The notes under the pieces are model-generated. The model saw only the letters and a list, made by a program, of their open reading frames with translations, ran no database searches and was not told the DNA's origin. A stretch of DNA of 64,000 nt from Lysinibacter cavernae (GTDB lineage Bacteria; Actinomycetota; Actinomycetes; Actinomycetales; Microbacteriaceae), in contig NZ_JAAMOX010000001.1 of NCBI RefSeq assembly GCF_011758565.1, positions 969,838-1,033,837 on the forward strand, in the 5' to 3' direction. This document shows positions 34,867 through 42,978 of this stretch, one piece after another; within the stretch, counting starts at the first letter, position 1; every line of letters begins with the position of its first letter. The position numbers were made by a program, and so were the translations under genes.

Positions 34867-36231
34867 TTACGGCCACGTTGCGTCTATTCCTTGCAGCACC
34901 TTGTCGGTGCTCTCTCCGTTGACCCAGTCAACGATTCCCGTCCAGAAGGAAGCAGAGCCAACGGCCGCCGGCATCAGGTCTGACGCATCAAACCGGAAGG
35001 TGGTCTTGTCGTCCTGCAGAATGCGAACCGCTTCTTTTCCAATGGGGCTCTGGGCGTTGTTGGGGTCGAGTCCCTTGTTTGCGCTAATCACACCGCCAAG
35101 CTTGACTCGGTTGTTTGCCCACAGGTCGCTTGAGAGGTAGGTCTGCAGTGCCTGCGTTGCCTTGCTGTCGCTGAATGCGGCAACAAACTCGCCTCCGCCG
35201 GTCACTGCATCTCCCTGGCCCTCTTCCTCGTTTGGAAGCAGGAAGGCCCAGACGTCTCCGTCTTCGGCAACCTTTGTTCCTTCTGGCCACTGGGCCTCGT
35301 AGAACGAAGCCTGGTGGTGCAGGGAGCAGTTGCCGTCAAGGATTGCGAGGCCTGCATCTTGGAAGGTAGTCGAGTTGATCGTCTTGACGTCACCGAAGCC
35401 GCCGTTGACGTTGACCGGGTCGAGGATGATCTCGCCAACCGAGTCGAATGCCTGACGAATCTCGTCGGAGTCAAACTTCACTTCGCCGGCAACCCACTTG
35501 TCGTAGACCTCTGGACCCTGCTGGCGAAGGACGTAGTCTTCGATCCAGTCGGTTCCTGGCCATCCGGTTGCGGTTCCTGACTCAAAACCAACACACCACG
35601 GGCGGTAGGTGTCACTCGAGTTGTCTTTTGCGAGTTCGGCGGTGAGGCTGTTGAGCTCGTCGAGTGTCTTTGGCGGTTCTACCCCGCGATCCGTGAAGTC
35701 AGCTGGCGAATACCAGACCCAGCCCTTGACGCTTGCCATGAGTGGGGCGGCGTAGAACTTGCCGTCTTTGCTGCCGTAGGTCTTCCAGCTCTCTGACCAC
35801 CACTTATCGACGTTATCCTCAACCGACTGCGGCGGGTCAACAACTTTTCCGGTGTCGATCATGCGCTGCAAGAGCCCAGGCTGCGGGATGATGGCGAGGT
35901 CTGGCGGGCTTCCACCCTCAACGCGAACGTTGATTTGTGTCTCAAATTCTTGGTCACCGTTGTACTTCACGGTGATTCCGGTGCAGTCTTCGAAGTCGGC
36001 CCAGCTTTGCTGCAGCTGATCGGCCTCGACGTCAACGATCGTTGCGTACACTTCTACTTCGTCACCGTCGAAGGTGCCGTACTGCTCGTAGTCTGCGCAG
36101 TCGGCGGCGGCGTCTCCCCCGCCCGTCTCGGAGTCTGACGACCCGTTCGAACACCCGGCAAGTAGTAGGCCCGTGGCGCTCATAAACGCGATGGGCAAAA
36201 GCCACCGACGATGTTTCGCTGAATGTGTCAA
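34867..36231 (-). CDS. Sugar ABC transporter substrate-binding lipoprotein
   Basis: This 454-residue extracellular solute-binding protein (family 1) is anchored by a lipid: the signal peptide ends in the lipobox LLLAGC with Cys at about residue 26, followed by a Ser/Gly/Asp linker. The mature part looks like alpha-glucoside-binding proteins (AglE type): DLAIIPQPGLLQRMIDTGKVVDPP, AAPLMASVKGWVWYSPADF, GTATGWPGTDWIEDYVLRQQGPEVYDKWVAGE. The start is a TTG seven bases after GGAGAG. Two permease genes follow, and a divergent LacI regulator lies upstream, so uptake is probably induced by its sugar. Confidence 0.92.
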   Translation of the reverse strand: MTHSAKHRRWLLPIAFMSATGLLLAGCSNGSSDSETGGGDAAADCADYEQYGTFDGDEVEVYATIVDVEADQLQQSWADFEDCTGITVKYNGDQEFETQINVRVEGGSPPDLAIIPQPGLLQRMIDTGKVVDPPQSVEDNVDKWWSESWKTYGSKDGKFYAAPLMASVKGWVWYSPADFTDRGVEPPKTLDELNSLTAELAKDNSSDTYRPWCVGFESGTATGWPGTDWIEDYVLRQQGPEVYDKWVAGEVKFDSDEIRQAFDSVGEIILDPVNVNGGFGDVKTINSTTFQDAGLAILDGNCSLHHQASFYEAQWPEGTKVAEDGDVWAFLLPNEEEGQGDAVTGGGEFVAAFSDSKATQALQTYLSSDLWANNRVKLGGVISANKGLDPNNAQSPIGKEAVRILQDDKTTFRFDASDLMPAAVGSASFWTGIVDWVNGESTDKVLQGIDATWP

Positions 36232-36335
36232 CTTAATCTCTCCTCTTCATTGAGTTGAGTCCCCCTGATCGGCGGTTGGGCTACTGCGCTGCGCCTGCTG
36301 TGCGGCGTTGCTCAGGCAGTGATACCCATCCACTC

Positions 36336-36349
36336 AGGAACCGATTCCA
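36336..36349. promoter_or_regulatory. LacI-type operator 1
   Basis: AGGAACCGATTCCA is a palindrome around a central CG that matches the LacI-family operator pattern (GNAANCGNTTNC). It lies about 105 bases upstream of the binding-protein start and shares GGAACCGNTTCC with operator 2. Confidence 0.6.
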
Positions 36350-36375
36350 CAAACCGTACGTCACGGGACCTCAGT

Positions 36376-36396
36376 TAATCAAGAGATTCTTGATTA
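36376..36396. repeat. Perfect palindrome in the divergent promoter region
   Basis: TAATCAAGA and TCTTGATTA form a perfect 9-base inverted repeat separated by GAT. It differs from the LacI-type sites, so it may bind another regulator, or be part of the promoter of the transport operon. Confidence 0.55.
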
Positions 36397-36499
36397 CACT
36401 TTGGACACGAGTTGCCAGAATGACGTTTCTACCGCACGTTTTGGCGGTTTCCTTGGCGCAGTCGGCCAGCATTCGCGCCTCCTACATCCACTCGAAAAC

Positions 36500-36513
36500 A
36501 TGGAACCGCTTCC
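36500..36513. promoter_or_regulatory. LacI-type operator 2
   Basis: TGGAACCGCTTCCA fits the consensus TGNAANCGNTTNCA of LacI-family operators exactly. It lies at the -35 position of a likely lacI promoter whose -10 box is TAGTAT (36532-36537), so the regulator probably represses its own gene. Confidence 0.65.
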
Positions 36514-36580
36514 AGAATGAGCGTTGCTGCGCTAGTATTTGCTGAGAAAAGCCAACCCGCCAATGAACGAGGAGGTTCAT

Positions 36581-37603
36581 GTGGCAACCATCGCGGATGT
36601 TGCAAAGCTCGCCGGAGTCGCCAAGGCCACCGCGTCCAGGGCGCTCAGCGGGCAAGGCTACGTCGCCCCAGCAACACGCGAGCGGGTTGCGGATGCCGCA
36701 CACGCCCTCGGTTACATCGCCTCGGCAAACGCCTCTGGCCTCGCAACCGGCCGCAGCCAAAGCATCGCGGTGCTCATCCCCCTCATTAACCGTTGGTTCC
36801 TTGCCGAAGTCCTCCAGGGCCTCGAAAGTGCGCTGCTCGCCGCCGGCTACGACATGACTGTCTACAATGTGAGCCACATGAGCGCCAACCGGAGCCGTGT
36901 CTTTGATTTCTTCCTGGTTCGCCGCTCGTTTGACGCCGTCATCCTCGTTGGCATTGACGCTTCAGCAACTGAGCTCGAGACGATCCAACGGCTTGACAAA
37001 CCGGTTGCCTGCGTCGGCGCACCAATAGACGGGCTCGACAGCTACGTACTCGACGATTACCGGGCTGCCCAGCTGGCAACCGAACACCTACTTGGCCTCG
37101 GGCACACGAAAATCGTCTTTGTCGGCGGGCCGCAGAATCACTTCCATGACAACGATCCGGCGTCATCCCTCGTTCACAGTGACCGATTCAGGGGATACTC
37201 GGATGCCATGACCTTGGCCGGGCATGCCGCCGCAATCACGCACGCACCAACACCACTCGATCTTGAAAGCGGACGCCAGGCGGGCCGACGCTGGTTGGCG
37301 CATCCAGACCACCCCGTCACAGCCGTGCTTGCAGAAAGCGACGAGGTCGCGTTTGGGGTTATTCTTGCGGCGCAGGAGCTTGGCAAGCGCGTGCCGTCTG
37401 ACGTGTCAATCGTTGGCATCGACGGGCACGACTACGCTGAGACGTTTGGTCTCACGACTGTGCAGCAGAACCCACAACAGCTTGGAATGAGTGCCGTGAG
37501 TGATCTCTTAGAGCGCGTCACCGGCGATGATGAGCGCCGTCACCCGAGCCCGGTTGCGCCGGACTTCGTTGTGCGCCACTCAACAACGGCTCCCCCTCGC
37601 TAG
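36581..37603 (+). CDS. LacI family transcriptional regulator
   Basis: The 340-residue repressor has the N-terminal helix-turn-helix and hinge (VATIADVAKLAGVAKATASRALSGQGYVAPATRERVADAAHALGYIASANASGLATGRS), followed by a periplasmic-binding-protein-like effector domain (IAVLIPLINRWFLAEVLQGLE..., GIDASATE, ESDEVAFGVILAAQELGKRVPSDVSIVGIDG). GAGGAGG five bases before the GTG at 36581 decides the start; upstream ATGs at 36539 and 36563 lack such a site. It is divergent from the sugar ABC operon, and two LacI-type palindromes in between are its probable targets. The effector sugar is unknown. Confidence 0.93.
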   Translation: MATIADVAKLAGVAKATASRALSGQGYVAPATRERVADAAHALGYIASANASGLATGRSQSIAVLIPLINRWFLAEVLQGLESALLAAGYDMTVYNVSHMSANRSRVFDFFLVRRSFDAVILVGIDASATELETIQRLDKPVACVGAPIDGLDSYVLDDYRAAQLATEHLLGLGHTKIVFVGGPQNHFHDNDPASSLVHSDRFRGYSDAMTLAGHAAAITHAPTPLDLESGRQAGRRWLAHPDHPVTAVLAESDEVAFGVILAAQELGKRVPSDVSIVGIDGHDYAETFGLTTVQQNPQQLGMSAVSDLLERVTGDDERRHPSPVAPDFVVRHSTTAPPR

Positions 37604-37616
37604 TGCCGCGTTCAAT

Positions 37617-37673
37617 CGATCTGACCCAAATGTGCCTATTTCTCGAAAAACAGACACATTTGGGTCAGGTCGA
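37617..37673. terminator. Dyad element B between lacI and the aldo/keto reductase gene
   Basis: TCGATCTGACCCAAATGTG pairs with CACATTTGGGTCAGGTCGA (19 pairs, one G-T), and the loop itself can fold further on the minus strand. It starts 14 bases after the lacI stop and lies 48 bases beyond the end of the convergent gene, so it can terminate both. It is a near copy of element A at 24878-24927. Confidence 0.7.
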
Positions 37674-37696
37674 ATCGCGGCGCGAGGTCGCGCGGC

Positions 37697-37733
37697 AGGT
37701 TAGGGGGGGGGTAGGCGGGGTTAGGCGCGGGGG
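37697..37733. repeat. G-rich tract with a run of nine G
   Basis: After GGTTA comes a run of nine G (about 37703-37711), then TAGGCGGGGTTAGGCGCGGGGG. The tract can slip in replication and may form a G-quadruplex. It lies against the 3' end of the aldo/keto reductase gene. Confidence 0.7.
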
Positions 37734-38680
37734 AAGAGCACGTCGATCTGGGCGCGTTGCTCGGCCGTTGGCTTCCACGAGACGCCCTGCTCGGCGTTTT
37801 GACGCACCTGCTCCGGCGTCGTCGCTCCGGCAATCACACTGCTGAGGACCGGGTTGCTGAGCAACCAGCCAAACGTAGCCTCCAACATCGTCACGCCCCA
37901 ACCCATACACAGCCGCTCGTACTCTTCAATGGCGTCCCACGGGGCCGTCTCGATGAGGTGGGGGCGCTGACGCATGATGCGGGTGTCGGCCGAGCCTCCG
38001 TCGCGCGTGAACTTGCCGGTGAAGAGGCCGTTGTAGAGCGGGAAGAACGGCAAGAAGCCAACGCCGTATTCCGCGAGCGCCGGCATGAGTTCGCGCTCGG
38101 CATCGCGCACGAGGAGGCTGTACTCGTTTTGGGCAGAGATAAAACGGGAGTGCCCCGCGAGCTTGGACTTGTACTCGGCATCCGCAACCTGCCACGCAGC
38201 AAAGTTTGAGTGCCCGATATAGCGAACCTTACCCTCGTGGATGAGCTCGTCGAGGGCCGCGAGCGTCTCCTCGATAGGGGTGTTTGGGTCAGGGGTGTGC
38301 AGCTGGTAGAGGTCGATCCAGTCGGTTTGCAGTCGACGGAGTGACTGCTCAACGGCCAGCCGCACGTACTGCCGTGAACCGCGGGCACCCCACGAGGGAA
38401 TGTCGGAATCCATGTCGGCGTGACCAAACTTCGTCGCAAGCACAACTTCGTCGCGGCGGCCCGCGAGCGCGTTGCCCATGAAGGTCTCGCTTCGACCGTA
38501 TCCGTAGCCATAGACGTCAGCAGTATCAAACAGGGTGATACCTGCGTCGAGGGCTGCGTGGATGACGGCGGTGCTGCCGTCTTGCCCCTCGGTTGCTGCC
38601 CCAGGGCGACCAAAATTGTTGCAGCCAAGCCCAACCGCAGAGACCCGGAGCCCTGAGCGCCCAAGCGAACGATATTCCAT
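37721..38680 (-). CDS. Aldo/keto reductase
   Basis: This NADPH-dependent oxidoreductase has a TIM-barrel fold and 319 residues. Visible features are GITLFDTADVYGYGYGRSE (with the catalytic Asp and Tyr), LATKFG (catalytic Lys), LYQLHTPDPNTPIEETLAALDELIHEGKVRYIGHSNFAAW (catalytic His region), and SVIAGATTPEQVRQNA for NADP binding. The subgroup is that of YajO/L-glyceraldehyde-3-phosphate reductase-like proteins. GGAGGT before the ATG at 38680 fixes the start. It is close to a sugar importer and may process sugars, but it is transcribed from its own promoter. Confidence 0.9.
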   Translation of the reverse strand: MEYRSLGRSGLRVSAVGLGCNNFGRPGAATEGQDGSTAVIHAALDAGITLFDTADVYGYGYGRSETFMGNALAGRRDEVVLATKFGHADMDSDIPSWGARGSRQYVRLAVEQSLRRLQTDWIDLYQLHTPDPNTPIEETLAALDELIHEGKVRYIGHSNFAAWQVADAEYKSKLAGHSRFISAQNEYSLLVRDAERELMPALAEYGVGFLPFFPLYNGLFTGKFTRDGGSADTRIMRQRPHLIETAPWDAIEEYERLCMGWGVTMLEATFGWLLSNPVLSSVIAGATTPEQVRQNAEQGVSWKPTAEQRAQIDVLFPRA

Positions 38681-38828
38681 AGTTACCTCCAAGTATGACC
38701 GTGGCACGTCAACCGCACCGTCGGATGGGTGTCGCCCAGCCTTCATTCGAGTCTATGCGCGTAGGCTGGATGCGTGCGGGCGCGACAGGCTGCGTCCCTC
38801 GTACCAGCAGAACATAAAGGAGATGCAC

Positions 38829-41432
38829 GTGCCAGGAGAGAACCTCACCCGGACCGAAGCCATCGAGCGTGCGGCGCTCATCAGTGTTGAGAGCTACGAG
38901 GTCACCCTCGATCTCACGACTGGGCCTGAGGTGTTCCGCAGTGAGACGACGGTTCGCTTCAGTGCAACCCTCCCAGCCGGTCAGGACAAGGCATCCACGT
39001 TCATTGACGCGTTTACTCGCACCGTGCACAGTGTGACCCTCAACGGCGTTGCGCTTGACCCGTCCGCTGTCAGCGACGGCATCCGCATCCAACTCGACGG
39101 CCTCGCCGCGGACAACGTGCTCACGGTGATCGCCGACGCGGAGTACACCAACACCGGCGAGGGGCTGCACCGCTTTGTTGACCCCGTCGACAACGAGGTC
39201 TATCTGTACACCCAGTTTGAGGTGCCGGACTCGCGCCGCATGTTTGCCGTGTTTGAGCAGCCAGACCTCAAGGCATCCTTTACCTTCGCGGTCACCACAC
39301 CATCGCACTGGAAGGTTATTTCGAACGAGGCGGCTGCTTCCTCGGTCGCGACAGACGGCACGCTCGTCACGGTATTTGAGCCGACCCCACGTATCTCTTC
39401 CTACATCACGGCTCTCATTGCCGGGCCATACGCCGAAGTGCGCAGCGAGCTCACGAGCTCTGACGGCCGGGTGATTCCGCTTGGCCTGTTTGGGCGCGCG
39501 TCACTCACCGAATACCTCGATGCCGACTACATCTTCGAGAAGACCCGTCAGGGATTTGCGTTCTTCGAAGAGAAGTTTGGCCACCCGTATCCTTTCTCGA
39601 AGTACGACCAGCTCTTTGTTCCAGAGTTCAATGCAGGGGCAATGGAGAATGCTGGCGCCGTCACCTTCACTGAGACCTACGTGTTCCGTTCACAGGTCAC
39701 GGATGCCGTGCGCGAGCGCCGCGTGGTCACGGTGCTGCACGAGCTTGCCCACATGTGGTTTGGCGACCTCGTCACGATGCGCTGGTGGAACGACCTCTGG
39801 CTCAACGAGTCCTTCGCGGAGTACATGTCAACCCTGGCAACGGCGGAGGCAACCGAATGGACCGAGGCGTGGACCACGTTTGCGGCACTCGAGAAGTCGT
39901 GGGCGTACCGCCAAGATCAGCTCCCCTCGACGCATCCCATCGTTGCGACCATCAACGACCTCGAAGACGTGCAGGTGAACTTCGACGGCATCACCTATGC
40001 AAAGGGCGCATCGGTGCTCAAGCAGCTCGTCGCCTGGGTTGGTCAGGATGATTTCCTCACGGGAGTGAACCGCTACTTCACCAAGCACGCGTGGGGCAAC
40101 ACGGAACTCACCGATCTCATGGTCGAACTCGAAGCCACCAGCGGGCGAGACCTCGCCGACTGGTCGCAGAAATGGCTCGAAACAGCCGGGGTCAACACGC
40201 TCCGCACGGTCATCGAGACCGACGACGACGGCATCATCACGCGCTTCGCGATCGCACAGAGCGCACACCCCGAGTATCCAACCATCCGGCCACACCGTCT
40301 TGCGGTTGGCCTGTACAACACCGTCGATGGGGTGCTCGCCCGCACCAACCGTATCGAGCTCGATGTTGACGGTGAACTCACCGAGGTTCCGGAACTCGTT
40401 GGGATGCCCCGGCCTGAGCTCGCCCTCGTAAATGATGACGACCTTGCCTACGCAAAGGTGCGTCTCGACGATCTCTCCGCGCTCACGGCGTTCGATTCGC
40501 TCTCACTCGTGAGTGACCCGCTTGCCCGCGCCCTCGTCTGGGGATCCCTCTGGGATGAAACCCGCGACGCCGAGCGACGCCCAAGCGATTTTGTGCAACT
40601 TGTGCTCAGGCACGTTGGCAGCGAAACCGAATCGACCACGCTCCGCACCGTGCTCGGCCAGCTCACCCTCGCTGCAGACCTCTACGTTGCTCCAGCATCT
40701 CGCGAAGCCGTTCGCAAAGAGGTTGGGGATGCCCTGTGGCGCCTCGCGCTCGAAGCATCAGCAGGCTCGGACGCCCAGTTCCAGTTTGTGCGCAACTTCG
40801 CGTCCTTCGCCCACACCGAGGCCCAGCTGGATGCTGTGAGCGACCTGCTCGAAGAGCGCGTGACGCTCAAGGGCCTCGACATTGACACCGACCTCGGTTG
40901 GGAACTGCTTATCGCGCTCGCGGCAGGCGGGCGCATCACCCCAGACGAAATCGATGAGGCGCTCGCAAGCGACAACACCTCAAGTGGACAGCAGTCAGCG
41001 GCACACGCCCGCGCGGCCCTTCCGACCGCTGCCGACAAGCAGGCGGCGTGGGATGCGGTGGTCACCGATGCCAGCGCCTCCAACCTCGTCGTGCGCGCGA
41101 CCGCCCTCGGCTTTCTGCAAGCTGACGACCTCTCGCTACTTGAGCCGTTCCTGCCGCGCTACTTCGACAGCCTTGGACGACTGTGGACCGAGCGCAGCTA
41201 CGCGATCAGCAGCACGCTCATTACCGGGCTCTACCCGTCTCCCCTCGCCGCGCATCCAACCCTCGGCCCAGCCCTTGTGTCGGCGACCACAGAGTGGCTC
41301 GACACCAACCCAGAGCCCGCAGCGCTTCGACGGCTCATCGTCGAAAACCTCGCAGGAGTTGAGCGGGCGCTCGCGGCACAGCACGCGGATGCAATGCTGA
41401 CCCCCACCGGCGGAGCAGGAGATGATGCCTAG
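38829..41432 (+). CDS. pepN: Aminopeptidase N (M1 metallopeptidase)
   Basis: PepN removes N-terminal residues from peptides in the cytoplasm. The 867-residue protein has the exopeptidase motif GAMEN at residues 270-274 and the zinc motif HELAH at 304-308, with the third ligand in NESFAEY. The C-terminal ERAP1-like helical domain completes it. The open frame extends far upstream, but AAGGAG lies six bases before the GTG at 38829, and the resulting start VPGENLTRTEA is that of actinobacterial homologues. The stop shares one base with the start of the mscS-like gene. Confidence 0.96.
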   Translation: MPGENLTRTEAIERAALISVESYEVTLDLTTGPEVFRSETTVRFSATLPAGQDKASTFIDAFTRTVHSVTLNGVALDPSAVSDGIRIQLDGLAADNVLTVIADAEYTNTGEGLHRFVDPVDNEVYLYTQFEVPDSRRMFAVFEQPDLKASFTFAVTTPSHWKVISNEAAASSVATDGTLVTVFEPTPRISSYITALIAGPYAEVRSELTSSDGRVIPLGLFGRASLTEYLDADYIFEKTRQGFAFFEEKFGHPYPFSKYDQLFVPEFNAGAMENAGAVTFTETYVFRSQVTDAVRERRVVTVLHELAHMWFGDLVTMRWWNDLWLNESFAEYMSTLATAEATEWTEAWTTFAALEKSWAYRQDQLPSTHPIVATINDLEDVQVNFDGITYAKGASVLKQLVAWVGQDDFLTGVNRYFTKHAWGNTELTDLMVELEATSGRDLADWSQKWLETAGVNTLRTVIETDDDGIITRFAIAQSAHPEYPTIRPHRLAVGLYNTVDGVLARTNRIELDVDGELTEVPELVGMPRPELALVNDDDLAYAKVRLDDLSALTAFDSLSLVSDPLARALVWGSLWDETRDAERRPSDFVQLVLRHVGSETESTTLRTVLGQLTLAADLYVAPASREAVRKEVGDALWRLALEASAGSDAQFQFVRNFASFAHTEAQLDAVSDLLEERVTLKGLDIDTDLGWELLIALAAGGRITPDEIDEALASDNTSSGQQSAAHARAALPTAADKQAAWDAVVTDASASNLVVRATALGFLQADDLSLLEPFLPRYFDSLGRLWTERSYAISSTLITGLYPSPLAAHPTLGPALVSATTEWLDTNPEPAALRRLIVENLAGVERALAAQHADAMLTPTGGAGDDA

Positions 41433-42445
41433 TGGACGAACCCGTAGAAGAACCAGTAACCGAGGTCGCCAACACGATGTGGCAGGAGTTCCTCAACTTC
41501 CTCCAGACCTACCAGGTGCCGATTAGCGTCGTCATCATCATTGTCGTGGCCGTTGTGCTGCGTTTTGTCTTAATCAAATCGGTGCAGAAGGTCGTCACCC
41601 AGATCGTGACGGGCGCCAAGAAGAGCCAAAACGTCGACGACACCCAGGCAATTATCGGTTCGCCGCTGCTGGCCGCACGGCTCGTGCAGCGCACCCGCAC
41701 CCTCGGCAGCGTCTCAAACAACCTCATCACAATTACGATCAGCGCCGTTGCGCTCGTCATGATCCTTGGCCAATTTGGCGTCAACCTCACGGCAGTGCTC
41801 GCTTCGGCCGGTATCGTCGCGGCTGGCCTCGCGTTTGGCGCGCAGAACATCGTCAAAGACGTGCTCAACGGCATCTTCATGGTGTTTGAGGATCAGCTTG
41901 GTGTGGGCGACGAGGTCGAGATCGGTGAAGTCTCCGGCCGGGTCGAGGCGGTAGGCATCCGCATCACCCAGGTGCGAGATGTGCACGGCACCCTGTGGTT
42001 TATCCGCAACGGCGAGATAGCCAGGGTCGGAAACCGCTCGCACGACTGGTCTCGCGCCATCCTAGACCTCGCGGTTGCAGGGGATGCAGACATCGAGCTG
42101 GCAAAAGAGGTCATCCAGAGCACCGCCGAGACCGTCGTGCGCCAGCCGCGTATCGCCGCACGGGTGCTTGAACAGCCGGCAGTATGGGGCCTAGAGTACG
42201 TCAACGGCGATCAGGTCATCATCCGCCTCGTCGTGAAGACTCGCTCCGGGTCTCAGTGGGAAATCTCCCGCGTCCTCCGCGAGGCGCTCAAACTCAACCT
42301 CGACCAGGCCGGCATTACGCTCTCCTCGACCGCGCCGGTCGCCGTCAGTTTCAGCGGCGTCGATGGGCCGCCGCCAACTCCACGCAAACCAAACGATTAC
42401 CGCCAAGGGCCACCAAAGAGCGGCCGAAGAAGGAACACCCAATGA
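41432..42445 (+). CDS. MscS family mechanosensitive channel
   Basis: Small-conductance channels of this family release solutes upon hypo-osmotic shock. The 337-residue protein has three hydrophobic segments (about residues 29-50, 88-108 and 112-135); the last is the pore helix with AVLASAGIVAAGLAFGAQNIVKDVLNGIFMVFEDQLGVGDEVEIG. The beta domain and C-terminal alpha/beta domain follow, and the tail is Pro/Arg-rich. The GTG start overlaps the pepN stop by one base, and its own stop overlaps the globin start by four bases, so pepN-mscS-glbO are translationally coupled. Confidence 0.92.
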   Translation: MDEPVEEPVTEVANTMWQEFLNFLQTYQVPISVVIIIVVAVVLRFVLIKSVQKVVTQIVTGAKKSQNVDDTQAIIGSPLLAARLVQRTRTLGSVSNNLITITISAVALVMILGQFGVNLTAVLASAGIVAAGLAFGAQNIVKDVLNGIFMVFEDQLGVGDEVEIGEVSGRVEAVGIRITQVRDVHGTLWFIRNGEIARVGNRSHDWSRAILDLAVAGDADIELAKEVIQSTAETVVRQPRIAARVLEQPAVWGLEYVNGDQVIIRLVVKTRSGSQWEISRVLREALKLNLDQAGITLSSTAPVAVSFSGVDGPPPTPRKPNDYRQGPPKSGRRRNTQ

Positions 42446-42915
42446 CCGACAACAGTCCACAGAGCCTCGGCCCTGTTTCTGCACCAGCGCCCCGGCTCAC
42501 CCTGCGCACCGCAGAAAACGGCGACGCAACCCACGACACGTTTTACGCACAGGTTGGCGGACACGAAACGTTTGTGAAGCTTGTCCACGAGTTCTACAAG
42601 GGCATCGCGACCGACCCAGTTATGAAGCCAATGTATCCAGAGGAAGACCTCGGCCCCGCCGAAGAACGCCTGCTCATGTTTCTTGAGCAGTACTGGGGAG
42701 GCCCAGGAACCTACAGCGAGAACAGGGGGCACCCTCGACTCCGGATGCGCCACGTGCCGTTCCACGTCAACCCCGATGCCCGCGATCGATGGCTGTATCA
42801 CATGCGAAACGCGATGAACACCCTCGACCTTGCCCCCTTGCACGAGGCCACCATGTGGGACTACTTTGAGCGAGCGGCACACGCTATGGTCAATACCCAC
42901 GAGCCAACGCCATAG
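42442..42915 (+). CDS. glbO: Group II truncated haemoglobin (TrHbO)
   Basis: Truncated haemoglobins of group II bind oxygen and react with NO or peroxides. The 157-residue protein has a 35-residue N-terminal extension, then the globin core: FVKLVHEFYKGIATDPVMKPMYPEEDLGPAEERLLMFLEQYWGGPGTYSENRGHPRLRMRHVPFHVNPDARDRWLYHM is recognisable by its Tyr B10, the proximal His in LRMRHVPF and the Trp G8 in RDRWLYH. The ATG overlaps the mscS-like stop (ATGA). In mycobacteria glbO also lies next to pepN. Confidence 0.94.
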   Translation: MTDNSPQSLGPVSAPAPRLTLRTAENGDATHDTFYAQVGGHETFVKLVHEFYKGIATDPVMKPMYPEEDLGPAEERLLMFLEQYWGGPGTYSENRGHPRLRMRHVPFHVNPDARDRWLYHMRNAMNTLDLAPLHEATMWDYFERAAHAMVNTHEPTP

Positions 42916-42978
42916 CAAGGCAAGCGGACAGCCGTTCCAAACCTTCATACGCCGTACCAACTGAGAGAGCCACAGCCC

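Noticed and set aside
32756-38680. Defence or biosynthetic island
   Set aside because: All genes of this block have clear transport, regulation or reductase functions; no nuclease, toxin, helicase or synthase is present.
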